The notes under the pieces: model-generated | The model's database searches: none | Seen by the model: only the letters and a program-made list of their open reading frames with translations | Told to the model about the DNA's origin: nothing | Shown: positions 41,824 through 53,084 of the stretch, in pieces | How positions within the stretch are numbered: the first letter of the stretch is position 1 | Layout of the letters: each line of letters opens with the position of its first letter | NCBI GenBank assembly: GCA_944739405.2 | Contig: OX123197.2 | Location: 53,544,047-53,608,046 of the forward strand | Direction of reading: 5' to 3' | DNA length: 64,000 bases | From: Euclidia mi | Lineage: Eukaryota > Arthropoda > Insecta > Lepidoptera > Erebidae | Program-made: the position numbers and the translations under genes

Positions 41824-41841
41824 AACCCGGACGAGCCCCCA
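41824..41841 (-). other. Gypsy primer-binding site, tRNA-Pro type
   Basis: Minus strand TGGGGGCTCGTCCGGG, starting 4 nt inside the 5' LTR. This sequence is complementary to the 3' end of tRNA-Pro and is the same type used by many retroelements. Confidence 0.85.
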
Positions 41842-41845
41842 ACTT

Positions 41846-42021
41846 TGTGGGATATGGGGCTCAGAGTAAAAACAGAAAAATACTTATAATAAACTTTTAT
41901 TTTTAAAAAATACTCCTGCAACGTCTTACACCTTATAGATATATCCGCCATCTTCCTTTTTTTTATCCTTCCCTCTTTCATCCGTCTGCCCTCTCACTCA
42001 CACTTACGTTCCGTTCCCACA
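41846..42021 (-). repeat. Gypsy 5' LTR
   Basis: 176 bp, TG...CA, direct repeat of 30868-31041. Would hold promoter and RNA-end signals for the minus-strand element. The plus-strand AATAAACTTTTATT stretch is the only obvious A/T signal. Confidence 0.92.
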
Positions 42022-43470
42022 TATAACATAAGAATTAATCGTAGGAATTTGTTATTAATTTCAATTCGGTATTTGTGCCTTAAGATTCTACAGACAGATA
42101 CTTGACAATGCTTAAGCATTAGTAAGCAACTGGTAAATAAATCAAAACTTTCCGAACCCCTGTTCAATTAACTTAGCCAGATATAAAATGACGATGCGTG
42201 AATAAATGCACGCATGTCGACACGCGTTCGTATTGCACGCATCGCACACATTGGGCGGTCTCGCACGCGATCGCTGTAAGTTTGATTAATATTGGATATT
42301 AATGCCATTATTACTTTGTAAGCCCTTTCGAAAGCAGCAGCTGTTTACTTATGTCAATAGGATCGTTTTTTTTGCTAGGATAGGTAACCATTTTATATCT
42401 AGGTATAGTAGCTATCTTGTAGGTAGTAGAGCCTTGCTAATTTCAGCATGAATGTGCTGACTTGACGGGGAAAGTATTACCCTCTATCAGAATATCGTCA
42501 TATAGTAATTGTATTTATACCGTAACAGTAATAGTATATGTACCGTAGCATTCTTTCGTTCTCCCCAATCCCGATACTTCTCATTTCTTTTTCCATCTCA
42601 AAAGCTAGAAACGCACATGCGGCTCCTTGTTATCTGGGCGGCTCAAAATTGGCCTTTGTTCGACAGCGGACGTCTTTTGTCTGTGGTGTTAATGATAAAA
42701 TCAATAATTGGGTCTGACCTCACTCACGCAAACAAACTCAAAATGGCGGGTAAGTAATGCTTATACCGAACTGTAATGGGACCATGTGTGACTCTCGTAA
42801 AGAGTTTGCCCAACGTATTAAGACCCTTGGGTGTAAGGTCACACGAATCTACCACAATTTAATTCTGAGAGGTACACGTGGATACTGCGCTGCCTCCACG
42901 GCGTACTACTGTTACAGCGAAGAGCGAGCCTTTGGTGTGGCGTTTGCAGGTTATAACATACGGAGGTTGTAGATTGTTACGCGCCTTCTGACACTCAGAA
43001 CTATTAGGAAGACAGCGAAGCCGCTTCTTCTTACGTACCGCCATCTATTTGCTCACCACTCTCATTACTGCCTTGTAGGTCCGTTGAGTCAAGCTCAGTT
43101 AAGCTAAAACCAGCCGGGAGTAGTTTCAGTAGTCACTTGCAAACAGTTATTATTTCCCAAATTAGTTTACACAGTGGTTTTGGAACAATCTTAATGCAAC
43201 GAAAATGAGTCTTATTTTCTTATATTATTAAACTAAAGAACTGTGTGAAAGTCAACATGTGGTTATGAAAAGATATTAAAAATCCTCTGCAATCAAGTAA
43301 GAATATTTAAAGTGGCTACCATCAATCTTAGCTTCAAGTCTAATTAGAAAAAGCTTGGCAGACGAAAATAATAAAAGATTTTTAGTTTTTAGTCTTAAAA
43401 TAAAAAGTCTGTTTGCAGAGAACAGCTGTCGAATTAAAAGCCAATTTATGGCGTAACATTTAAAGTATCA
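42022..43470. other. No recognisable feature
   Basis: Frames of 61-82 codons on both strands at 42.5-43.05 kb show no domain. The interval 42780-43060 is less AT-rich and might be an old coding remnant, but no motif supports it. Confidence 0.35.
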
Positions 43471-43477
43471 GAAGCAG

Positions 43478-43762
43478 CAATAGCCTAGTGTAGAAAACCA
43501 CATACTGCTACGCCAAGCGTCTTGGGTTCGGATCCTCGACGCGCACCAGTGACTTTTTGAAGTTAACTGCGTATTAGGTAACTGGTTGATTACCACTTGC
43601 TTAACTGAAACCTCCATGTCTGCGAATTCTCCATAATGTTCTCCAAATACATGTGTAGTCCACCGCACTTGGCCAGTGTGGTGGACTATGGCCTTAACTT
43701 TCTCATAGTGAGGAGAGGACTAAGCCCAGCAGTGGGACAGTTTATTGTGCTGATGATATTTC
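43478..43762 (+). mobile_element. SINE family 4 (shared head and core, third tail type)
   Basis: Head AGCAATAGCCTAGTGTAGAA, B box GGGTTCGGATCCT, core CCAGTGACTTTTTGAAGTTA, then TGTGTAGTCCACCGCACTTG, GGTGGACTATGGCCTTAACT and tail GAGAGGACTAAGCCCAGCAG, TGGGACAGTTTATTGTGCTG, ATGAT. The core matches families 1b and 3. The tail phrase CAGCAGTGG is also found at the end of the LINE fragment at 58.9 kb. Confidence 0.8.
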
Positions 43763-43769
43763 AAGCAGT

Positions 43770-43950
43770 TACCTCATCATCTAGCGTTGCTCCGAGTATC
43801 GTGGGTTTGATCTTCACATGAGATAACATTATTATGTTGATACACCAATTATTGTTTCGAGTGTCGGTGATTTTTGTATCCGATGAGTGGACTTTCTTAA
43901 AGTCTGTTTTAGTTCGTCATATTATTTATTCCAGTGCGGGACTGGTTTTC
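43770..43950 (+). mobile_element. SINE family 5 fragment
   Basis: CTCATCATCTAGCGTTGCTC, CGAGTATCGTGGGTTTGATC (B box), ACATGAGATAACATT, GAGTGTCGGTGATTTTTGTA and GTGGACTTTCTTAAAGTCT. It directly follows the SINE 4 copy, making a head-to-tail SINE pair. Confidence 0.55.
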
Positions 43951-44671
43951 CTTAAAAAGAAAAAATAAGCTTACTGTGTAGCATAACGGTTACGTTACGT
44001 TTGAGTTTTGCCAGCGATTCCGTTTTTATTTTCTCAAACGCCTCAAATTTTCTTAATTTCGTTTTTAGTTTTCCAGATTTGGTAAGTGGATAGGTCGCAT
44101 GGGGCCAAATGGATGCATATGGTTGCCGAGCAACGATTGTTGAGTTTCTTGACTTAGATCAAACAAAGCCTTTCTTTATTCCACTCTTAAGTTCGTGGAA
44201 CGCTAAGCGAACACGTTTGGCGACTGAAGCGCGAGGCACAGTTAGTAATTATTTAGAAATTGTCCGTAGCGCAGTGATTCACGAGTACGTTCTGCTCAAA
44301 AATTGCGATTGTTTTGATGCAATCATGAAACGTGGTGAAGAACCTACATCATAAATGACGGTAGAGTTCCATTCATACAATACTTTAAAAACACCCGACG
44401 ACATGTGCACTTTTGATAAAACTATTTCTCTAACAACGTATGCCATAATAAATAAAGCAAAAAGGCAGTTGATATTGTATCGCAGTTCGCGTGCGATCTC
44501 CTGGTTAAAAAGTTTTGACGAGAATCATGGGTACCAACTAAATTGGCTTCGGGCGCTCAAACTTGTCTGGCGGTTTTGCTCCTAGTTTAGACCAAATTTA
44601 ATGCGGTACTCTACTGTGTAGTTTTAATCAGCTGTGCAACCGATAGTTCACCATATAACTACATTTTAGGT
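43951..44671. other. Unassigned sequence with two adjoining short frames
   Basis: Two plus frames follow each other (44109-44354 and 44355-44585, 81 and 76 codons). The first includes TKPFFIPLLSSWNAKRTRLA, the second AIINKAKRQLILYRSSRAIS. I recognise no family. They could be remnants of one gene or transposon frame, or chance. Confidence 0.3.
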
Positions 44672-45636
44672 AACAAGTTTCAATTCCTATTTTCTTGTGT
44701 TGGCTCTGTCGTTTAAACGAATGTTTTCCTAATGACCAGATGGCAAAATCAGCCCTGTATAGGTATAAACTGTTACACTGCGGGGCAGGAGCCTAGGCAC
44801 CCACAGTTTCTCATTCGATCTGTCGGTGTATAAATATTGGCCCAGAAAAATGCTCTAAACAACATCTCATTGTAATTTCAGATAATCTTTTAATGAAAAT
44901 AGAAATAATCCTGTGTAAAACGACACCAAAGAAAAACCCAAGAATAAGATGCCTGGATCTAATTTATAATAAATGGACAGGCAAGTGATATCCAACATTT
45001 AGTTAAGACCAGTCTTAATGGATGATTATGGTTAAGTGTGAAGGTAAACTAATGCCAATAGAAAGAGAAAAAATTGAGAACACGAGGTCAGATTGCGATT
45101 CTAGTTTCTTTAGTAAGTTTTCAACTTTATATTGTACCATAAAATGATATACAAACAAGTTTCAATTCCTATTTTCTTGTGTTGGCTCTGTCGTTTAAAC
45201 GAATGTTTTCCTAATGACCAGATGGCAAAATCAGCCCTGTATAGGTATAAACTGTTACACTGCGGGGCAGGAGCCTAGGCACCCACAGTTTCTCATTCGA
45301 TCTGTCGGTGTATAAATATTGGCCCAGAAAAATGCTCTAAACAACATCTCATTGTAATTTCAGATAATCTTTTAATGAAAATAGAAATAATCCTGTGTAA
45401 AACGACACCAAAGAAAAACCCAAGAATAAGATGCCTGGATCTAATTTATAATAAATGGACAGGCAAGTGATATCCAACATTTAGTTTAGACCAGTCTTAA
45501 TGGATGATTATGGTTAAGTGTGAAGGTAAACTAATGCCAATAGAAAGAGAAAAAATTGAGAACACGAGGTCAGATTGCGATTCTAGTTTCTTTAGTAAGT
45601 TTTCAACTTTATATTGTACCATAAAATGATATACAA
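44672..45636 (+). repeat. Exact-looking 482-bp tandem duplication
   Basis: The unit from ACAAGTTTCAATTCCTATTT to AAAATGATATACAAA occurs at 44672-45153 and again at 45154-45636. By eye I found one clear difference (TTAGTTAAGACC at 45001 versus TTAGTTTAGACC at 45483). The unit contains GCGGGGCAGGAGCCTAGGCA but no frame or terminal repeat. It may be a recent duplication or an assembly artefact. Confidence 0.95.
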
Positions 45637-45639
45637 ACG

Positions 45640-46925
45640 GTTGCCGGTTGGTCAAGGGTGAAATAATTCTATAGAGTTAGCAACTTTGCAATGTTCTTAA
45701 TGTTTTGCAATATAATTTACATTTTCGATATTTACATATTAATTTTTTTATTTTTCTCAACATAGGGTTAGTTAAATTCAGGTGTCAAAATACAAGATTT
45801 ATCGAAATTCATGAATTTCCAGATAATCTTCAACACTAATTTGCACTAATATTGAAGTTGTAGTAACATTGTTACTGTTTGCTTTGTGAGTATTATCGAA
45901 GAGAGTAATGTCGTTTTCGAGAGAGTTTCCTATTAGTAGGGAAACAAAAATATAAATATCTATTTTTACCAAACGAATGTTTTCTGTTGCAAAGAGAAAA
46001 CTGGTATATATACGTACATTATTTCCGAAATATAATATCATCTTTCTATTGGTGGTTTTTCGAGTACGGTTTTTCTCCACTCTGTACTTAAAGTTAACTA
46101 GACTAAGTACGACACACCTGAAGCATTTCTATTTTAGAAAGAAAGTATTATAAACTAAAGTACTTTTTAGTTACTTTCCTGGTAGATCGAATTATGGAAG
46201 TTTTTACCAAGTCGGGTTAAAAGTACCCTAAAAGCAAGAAAGATATGTCAGGATCGTACTTATATTAATAGCACCTTATCTGAGGATGACATTTCGTGTC
46301 CTGCGTCGTGGTTAAATATTTACCCGGCTTGAAATGTACTTCATGCGTTTTTCTTTCTGGTTTACCTTGCTTGTGTTTAAATTAACATTACATATATTAT
46401 TATGCCTTTTATCTCATCATAGTTGAACATAACAAAATAGGTATTAATAATAAGCAATTTCAGCATTAAACCCTAACAAATAACTTTATAGCCAATTTAT
46501 CATCCCTTACATACATCGCCTGCAGTCTATAAACTTTCTAAGGACACACACACACACATGGCAGCACATTATCCGTAACGCTAGCCACAAACTGTCTTCC
46601 AGGAAGGAAATCGGAACGGCCTGCTGCGTACCTGTGTGCGTAGGCATTTAGACTCGTTATGGCCACTTAAGATCGGGTCCTTGCGTCGTCTATTATGCTG
46701 CTTGCGACGGCGACGTACTATAGTGTTAAACGGAATAGGTTATTAAGAGGAATTGTCTGGGTGTATTGTTTACGCTATGTTATTGTGGCAATGAAACTCT
46801 TCTGCTGAAACAAGTTTAAACTATCCTGAGAAGTTCGAAATTCAGTCTATTACAAAAAGAAATTGCAGCCATTGTCCACTTTAAACCGGTGTATATGTAT
46901 CACAATGTGTGTAATATGTTATAGA
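45640..46925. other. Mostly featureless; tiny LINE scrap
   Basis: At about 46224-46258, AAGTACCCTAAAAGCAAGAA and AGATATGTCAGGATCGT resemble the LINE 3' end at 34.8 kb with an internal deletion. The remainder shows no motif. CACACACACACA lies at 46545. Confidence 0.4.
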
Positions 46926-48484
46926 CTAGCTTTTGCTCGCTGCTTCGCACGCGTATATTTAGTTTTTTACTCTATTGAAGTGATTCCATTACAAAAATAA
47001 AAGGTTTTACACAAACTCTGAATCCCTTTTCTACCCTCTTAGGGAAATGTTTCCAAAATAAATGTCTTTGTGTTCGCTAACGTTATTTGAAACGTGATCC
47101 AATAATCAAAGTATGAAGTTAATCCCTTGAAGGCATAAAAAGATTATATGTAAATTATGACTCCAATTTTTGCCGAGTGGTTGACGGCATAGAATATAAG
47201 TGTCACCACCCCCTATCTTCCCGTGGGTGTCGTAAGAGGCGACTAAGGGATAACACGATGCAAATACCATCTTTGCGTAGAGACGGAAAACTCGACATCT
47301 AACCCTATATGACTGCCTCGTTGGTCTCGCGGCATGAATGTGCGCGTGGGATCGGGAGGTCCCGGGTTCGATTCCTGGGTCGGGCAGTGTTATTGGGTTT
47401 TTCTGTCACGAAATTCTCAGTAGCAGCACGGAGTCTGGAAATGTGCCCGGTGCGGCAATAGGCTCGCCCCTTATTACGTGGGACTAAAGTATATCTGGCG
47501 AAAAGTGGGTGTAGAAATAAACTTCTGCCTACCCCTTCGGGGATAAAAGGCGTGACGATATGTATGTATGAAGTTAATTCATTGAAGGAATTGAAAATTT
47601 TATTCAAACTCTGAAAACCTGTTTAACCCGCTAAAGGGGGGTAATTCCAAAAATCGTCTCTTAGTGCGCCGCTACACACCCCTAGAAACATACATGGCCA
47701 ATTTCATCAACTTGCGCTCAGTAGCTTCGACTGCCTGCAGCGTGTCTGTCACTCTGTCAGTAATGCAAGGATTTTATATATACAGACAGATTAAAGTGAT
47801 TTCATTGAAAAATAAATGGTTTTACACAAACTCTGACTCACTTTTCTACTCTCTTAGGGAAAGAATTTCCAAAATAAATGTCCTTGTGTTCGCTAACGTC
47901 ATTTGCGGATCCAATAAACAGAGTATGAAGTTAATCCCTTGAAGGCGTAAAAAGCTTTCATACAAATTCTGACTCCGTTTTTTTACCATTTAGGGTAAGA
48001 ATTTTCAAAAAGCCTTTCTTAGTGTTCACTTACTTCATTTGAGGAACCAATATACATAGTTTGAAGTTAATCCATTGAGGGAATAATAAGTATCGTTTCA
48101 TACATATTTTGGCTCCCTTTCTTACCCCCTGAGGGTAGGAATTTTCAAAAAACTAATTCTTAGTGTTCAGTATCGTTATTTGAGGAACATATATACAACG
48201 TTTAAAGTCAATCCATTAAAGAAATAAAAAGTTTCATACAAACTTTCACCTCTATCTTACCCCCTTAGGTGTGTAATTTCCAAAGAAACAAATTCTTAGT
48301 GTTCACTATCATCATGACCCCCAGTTTTACCCCTTTAGGGATGGCATTTCCAAAATCCGCTCTTAGTGCTACCCTACACTCCTCAAGGAACATACTTGCC
48401 AAATTTCATCTTGTGACCAGTAGTTTCGGCTGTAGCGTGTCTGTCAGTCTGTAAGTAACGCAAGGATTTTATATATTAAGAAGA
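46926..48484 (-). mobile_element. Non-autonomous Helitron with internal ~135-bp repeats
   Basis: On the minus strand it begins TCTTCTTAATATATAAAATC after a host A and ends GCGAGCAAAAGCTAG before a host T, with a GC-rich stretch (GCGTGCGAAGCAGCGAGC) just before CTAG: TC start, CTAG end and A/T insertion fit a Helitron. Inside, a unit with AACTCTGACTC...TACCCTCTTAGGG...TTTCCAAAA...AGTTAATCC recurs at about 47023, 47609, 47832, 47965, 48108, 48243 and 48316, spaced ~135 bp where undisturbed. A SINE 1 copy sits between the first two. No Rep/helicase frame. Confidence 0.8.
47174..47570 (+). mobile_element. SINE family 1, long form, inside the Helitron
   Basis: Full long form with 5' extension (GCCGAGTGGTTGACGGCATA), tRNA head GACTGCCTCGTTGGTCTCGC, B box GGGTTCGATTCC, body and tail CTTCTGCCTACCCCTTCGGG, AAAAGGCGTGACGATATGTA. 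Opposite in orientation to its Helitron host, so it inserted after the Helitron. Confidence 0.9.
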
Positions 48485-48499
48485 TAATAATTATGTACA

Positions 48500-49125
48500 A
48501 ACATCAAACCCTCTGACCACGGCTTCGAACGCTACCTTTAGTTTCTCTTAAAATTAGGCAAGTTGAAGTATCCACATAAGATAAACTCGTAGCAAAAGCA
48601 ATTCAGCAAGATTCCTATGAAGAACGACGGTGCATCGCCGTTGACGAAAGGCAATGTTGGCCCAAAAACTTTTTGTTTGTCCGGGTCGATTTGGCCACAG
48701 TGCGGAACAATGGGGTTACAGCTCATCTTCATTGTCCTAGAGGTTGCATCCAAGGCTGTACGCCTCAGAGCCCGGGGTCAGCTTTGAGTATAAAGCAACA
48801 GAGATTTTGCAATAAAAAAATATGTTATGGATAATATGTACTATCCTCATGATCTCTGACTACGATTTTAGCCACTACCTCTGGTTTCTCTTATAATAAG
48901 ACAGGGTAAAGTATCCAGAAAAGATTAGATCGTCGCAAAACCAATTCAGCCCGCCTAGGATACGCACCACGAGATATCACACGCGTGAATGAAGGAATAT
49001 TGTCGTTATCGGTTAATATCTCGTTTTCTTTAACATGCGCGCCACGATAGACAAGCTTCTCGTCGAAGAATTCGCTCTCGTTGCACGAGTAACCGATGTT
49101 GCCCTTTGAAACATAGAATGTCAAT
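48500..49125 (-). repeat. Two diverged copies of an unknown coding-like segment (A and B)
   Basis: 48510-48640 and 48855-48970 align on the plus strand (TCTGACCACGGCTTCGAACG / TCTGACTACGATTTTAGCCA, then TTTCTCTTA, AAGTATCCA and AATTCAGC). On the minus strand both give short frames: A (48538-48753) with KVFGPTLPFVNGDAPSFF, B (48891-49124) with GNIGYSCNESEFFDEKLVYR and ENEILTDNDNIPSFTRV. Their ends share GYFNLPNFKRN/GYFTLSYYKRN in corresponding frames. I do not recognise the family. They could be dead exons of a duplicated gene. A third related piece is at 55215. Confidence 0.5.
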
Positions 49126-51624
49126 TACGGCATTTATTAATGTAACCACACCGGTTTAGTTCATTCAATTTGTGCTCAAATGGCTCAAAAGACTTGTATC
49201 CACCTCTATAATTTATCATATTATCCCCTCACCTGATCTATAGTCATATTATGACCGAAGAAAGTAGGGCGATTTTTGATACGTAGTCATATTATGACCA
49301 TTTTTTATGTTCGCATTTCAAGTCTGTTTTCTCTGTTTTACCGATTTGTAGCGGCTTGCGATTGCGTTAGGTTGGTAGGACAATAACACGACTTTCGTAT
49401 TGTAAACGAAAACAGACATGCTCCAAAAAAAAAAAAGTTTCGTCTAATCAAAAGAAAGTTCCCGCGTCGCTGTGCGTGTCCTGTCGCAATAATAAATTTT
49501 GATACCAAAAAAACGCTGCAGTATCAGTAAGAAGCAATTTAATCATGCCTTAGTAAGTATTTTTTCGTTTTATGTTTAAGTTGATAATATTCGTAGTGTA
49601 ATTTAAGATTAAAGACACTTTTCCTTAGGTAAGAACCAATTCGCCCTGCACCTGTATATTTCATATGATTTTACGTATTGTTTCTGCACTTGTCGGTATT
49701 TTTTTTTGTTGTATTGTTTGAATAATTTCATAAATAAATAGTATATAATATGCAGAAGTCCTTAAATTCATGTATTTACTAAATATTCACGAAAAAAATA
49801 ATGCAGGTAACAGTCGGTCATTTTATGACCGGCTGTCAGGCCGAGTCATTGTCCTTTGTTACTGCAATTTTTATTTAATTAATAATTATTTACAATAACT
49901 ATAAGATCGTCCTTTGTCGAAACTTAAAGCTCCTTTTATACTCTTTAAGACTCATAAGTCTTTATTTTGTATTTTGGTTTGATTTTGTTATAATGAGCAT
50001 AGTTTTAAATACTTGCTTTGGACCGCCTAAAACGAGGGTCTTGTTAATTTACCTTTTGTTTAAAATTAATGCAATTCTGTCGCCTAAATTTATTGTGATT
50101 CTTTTAACCATCAAACAAGCTTTCTAAATATATATATATATCTCATGAGTTTAATGAAATATGTTGAACAAAGTGAAGGTGCAAAGTTCAGACATTTTTA
50201 TGCAGTTTTTACGCGTAGGGTATGAAAACGACAAAAACCGCTTATGGAATTTGTTGATTTACGTTAGATATTATTATGAAAAGTTGTAAATGTTTTTCAA
50301 TATGCTTATTCCTTTATAATAGCAGGTTAAATAAAAAGGAAAGAGAAAACTACAATTTGTTTATTTTTTTATATATTTCATCAGAAAGTCAGAATTTACC
50401 CAATTTCATTACATTTTTATTTTTCTCTTGAATACAGTTCGGTCACAGTACAATATAATGTTACCGTTGTACTGTAACATTGTAGATAATTTATCAAGGA
50501 TTCCATCAATATAATAATGTGTCAGGTATTTATAAACAGAAAGGCCATAAAATGCTAAATATGTGACCCACTCAAATCGCGCCGCGGCGCGTCTCAATTC
50601 GGCGATCAAATTACGGCAACATAGCCGCCGCGACCGTATTAGGTGAGGGGTTATGTATGTAGGGTAGGTACTATTTGACATTTGTAATTTGTATGTATTG
50701 TTGATAATTGTTACCTACTGTGTTGAATAAGAATGAGGTCCCATGCGCAGCTTCGATAATAATGATATTAACTTATCTTTAAATAGACAGGCAGGCCATC
50801 TGGGCCTCAAGTCTGTTATTACAATAGTGCCAAAATGGTCAATCACTGACTTCATAATTGTTGATTTTGACAAGTTTGGTAGTCTACTGTTACAATGGTG
50901 CCATTATGATTTTCCGATGGTCAACCACTGACACTCCATTGAAAGACATGGCATAGATTGGTAGTCTCGTACACATTGACATATACTCTAACGATAGACG
51001 GAGCATTCCCTACAAATATTTTGTTCAAATTGTCTAACGTATGACGTCTAATCGTACTAGCGCAACACGCAGGCGCAAGCAGCGCCAATAACTTACAGTG
51101 TCTAGTTATTAGTATAGCCAATCAACAACAACCAGTCCTTGCATTTTACCAATGAGTATCCAATAGTTTTCTAACGCTACTGGCTGCTTATTGCCATTTG
51201 CAAAGACTATTTACATCCCAGAAGAGATGTTTTCTGCCTACAATATTTCATCAACATAATAAGAACAGTTTATTTATGAATTTATGAAAGTAAAGGGAAT
51301 TAATTGCTGGGGGTTTATTTAAGTAAAAAAATAGAATCTATAAACATATTCAGATGTTTTTATTACAAAATAGAAAAATGTATTCGTGGGCGTAAGTTCA
51401 AGACTTGCCTTAGTTGCCTCACGAATAATCCTAATTTTTAAACTTTATATTTATCTTACTATGAGAATTGCTTAAACATTTCCTAATATATAAGGCAGGA
51501 TTGTTTGTCATTCTGTAAAGATGCCCTTGCTGACCACAGAGTTCTAAACCTACACATGTGGCAGATGGCACTATGTGCTACTATAAGGAAACCAACTATT
51601 AAAAAAAAAATCTATGACGAAGTG
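49126..51624. other. No gene recognised
   Basis: About 2.5 kb. It holds three GTCAT...ATGAC palindromes (listed separately), an A-run at 49423 and a short CpG-rich stretch at 50575-50640 (GCGCCGCGGCGCG). Frames up to 90 codons have no motif. Confidence 0.35.
49243..49298. repeat. Two GTCATATTATGAC palindromes (a related one at 49811-49835)
   Basis: GTCATATTATGAC occurs at 49243-49255 and 49286-49298. CAGTCGGTCATTTTATGACC, continuing GGCTG, forms a longer related palindrome at 49811-49835. They could be protein-binding sites or ends of a decayed element about 0.6 kb long. Confidence 0.6.
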
Positions 51625-51735
51625 GCCTGAGTAGCTTAGTCGGTACGGTATCGACACGGTTCGTCGTGGTCGCGGGTTGAAGTTCTGCCTAAAAAATATT
51701 TTCAATTGCAGTTAAATTTACTCCAGCAAGAAATG
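51625..51735 (+). mobile_element. tRNA-like SINE head
   Basis: GGCCTGAGTAGCTTAGTCGG, TATCGACACGG, GGTCGCGGGTTGAAGTTCT: an A-box region and decayed B box in tRNA-like spacing, followed by CTAAAAAATATTTTC. Part of a SINE of a further family. Confidence 0.5.
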
Positions 51736-52649
51736 CTCAAAAATATATTTTAATAACTATTCAATTGCCACCAAACACGATTAATTTTGTGGTTTTTTGT
51801 CTATTGGTCGGATAATGGAAATCAGGATCTGTTTTGGCCTCATGGTTCAATATTATTTTTGCGTATTTTTCTATAACTGCAAATTTGTACCTACTATGAT
51901 GAAGTGTTGAAATATTAGTTAGTACGGTTATTACGATCAATATAACAAAAAATAAAAAGAACACAGAATTATTGTTATACAACGTCAAATTGGTTTTATA
52001 ATATTAATCAAACTAAAATAACTCTTAAAACCAATACCTTCACGAAGTCTGGTCTTAGTCATATATTTTACCTACAATCACTTGCAATGTATTTCTGCAT
52101 AGTAGTTAGTCTATGATCGTAAATGACGTCACATAAAAATAAAGAAATACATTTTAATGTGGTATTATGTTACATTTAACTTTTTTATTTACATAAATAA
52201 TTAAAAATATTGACTAACGCTACTACAGATACAAGTTCTGATTCAAATTAATCGATATATCGTCGCCACACAGTCAATAAACAAAGCTGATCCACACCGC
52301 AGGAAAGTCAAAGTGACACTAGATTGCTTTGCCGGTATGTTCATGCAAAGCATTTGAACAAAGTAAATGTTCTGAATGCTACATCTTGTACTTTAGTACA
52401 TATATATCGATGCTCGTACATAATGACAAATCGATGACTGACGTATGCGGTAGTCTGGTAATATTTTGACAGTTCTTTTGATCAGTGACCTACCATCGTA
52501 ACGCCATCGTGCAATCATTGCTTTTGTCTAGTGTTTGCTTGTGAAACATAGTGATAGACAATCAAAAAGTTTAATGTACTACAAAAAAGAGATAATTTAA
52601 CTGCGAACTAATATTCTCGAGCTAACTAACAAGCCAGTCGCTTATCGAG
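51736..52649. other. No recognisable feature
   Basis: AT-rich spacer leading into the Harbinger remnant. Confidence 0.35.
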
Positions 52650-53084
52650 GATGACTACAAACCCTTTTACGGATATTCCCGAGGCGAAATTTGTAAAAAC
52701 GTTTCATCTTAGAGAGGAAAGGATTCAGTAAGGGAGTTATTTCAAAAACTCATTCCCCTTAAGGCCAGACCGCGTCAAAACGATAGCGTATCGGCAGAAA
52801 TAAAGGTGAGAAAACTGATGTTAATATTGATTTATTATTCTATTCCTATAAAGAAGAAATTTATTAATTAATGTTATATTTTTATTGCTGATTCTGGTAG
52901 CACTCATTTTACGCATCAGGATCTTACCAGACCTTGATTGGACAGGGTGCCCTCCATGACATTTCGCCAATTACTGTGTCGCAGCCCACTAAAGAAGTTA
53001 CAGAGGCATTATATAAAATATACCATCAATGTATTAAATGGAAAGGAATATCATAGTTCGCCTAGTTCAGTTTGTGGTTTTCCA
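52650..53084 (+). pseudogene. PIF/Harbinger transposase remnant, 5' part
   Basis: From ATG at 52650: NPFTDIPEAKFVKTFHLREE, then after a frameshift near 52727 VRELFQKLIPLKARPRQNDS and VSAEIK, which is the N-terminal helical region of Harbinger transposases. A GTGAG at 52806 and TAG at 52900 could bound a short intron. The text resumes with FYASGSYQTLIGQGALHDIS, PITVSQPTKEVTEALYKI, the conserved SGSYQ...G...S..TVS..V.EV..AL block, and VCGFPNLM (the GFPN motif before the first catalytic Asp). The copy then breaks off at an inverted repeat. The DDE catalytic part is missing. Confidence 0.75.

Larger units (their letters stand above)
30868..42021 (-). mobile_element. Ty3/Gypsy LTR retrotransposon carrying four nested insertions
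   Basis: Flanked by TATA on both sides (30864-30867 and 42022-42025), a 4-bp target duplication. LTRs of 174 and 176 bp start TG and end CA. Minus-strand gene order is gag remnant, protease, RT, RNase H, integrase, which defines Ty3/Gypsy. No envelope gene is visible. Nested inside: a 671-bp TTA-flanked element in RNase H, and in the 3' part a non-LTR element that itself contains a TTAA-flanked foldback and an RTE-like LINE. Without the inserts the Gypsy part would be about 5 kb. By eye the LTRs differ by 4 substitutions and 2 single-base indels. Confidence 0.92.

Noticed and set aside
30868..42021. Endogenous retrovirus with an envelope gene
   Set aside because: No frame after integrase resembles an envelope; the extra 3' DNA is a non-LTR element and AT-rich sequence.
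44109..44585. Host gene made of two adjoining frames
   Set aside because: No known domain, no splice context, and a stop between them. Left as unassigned.
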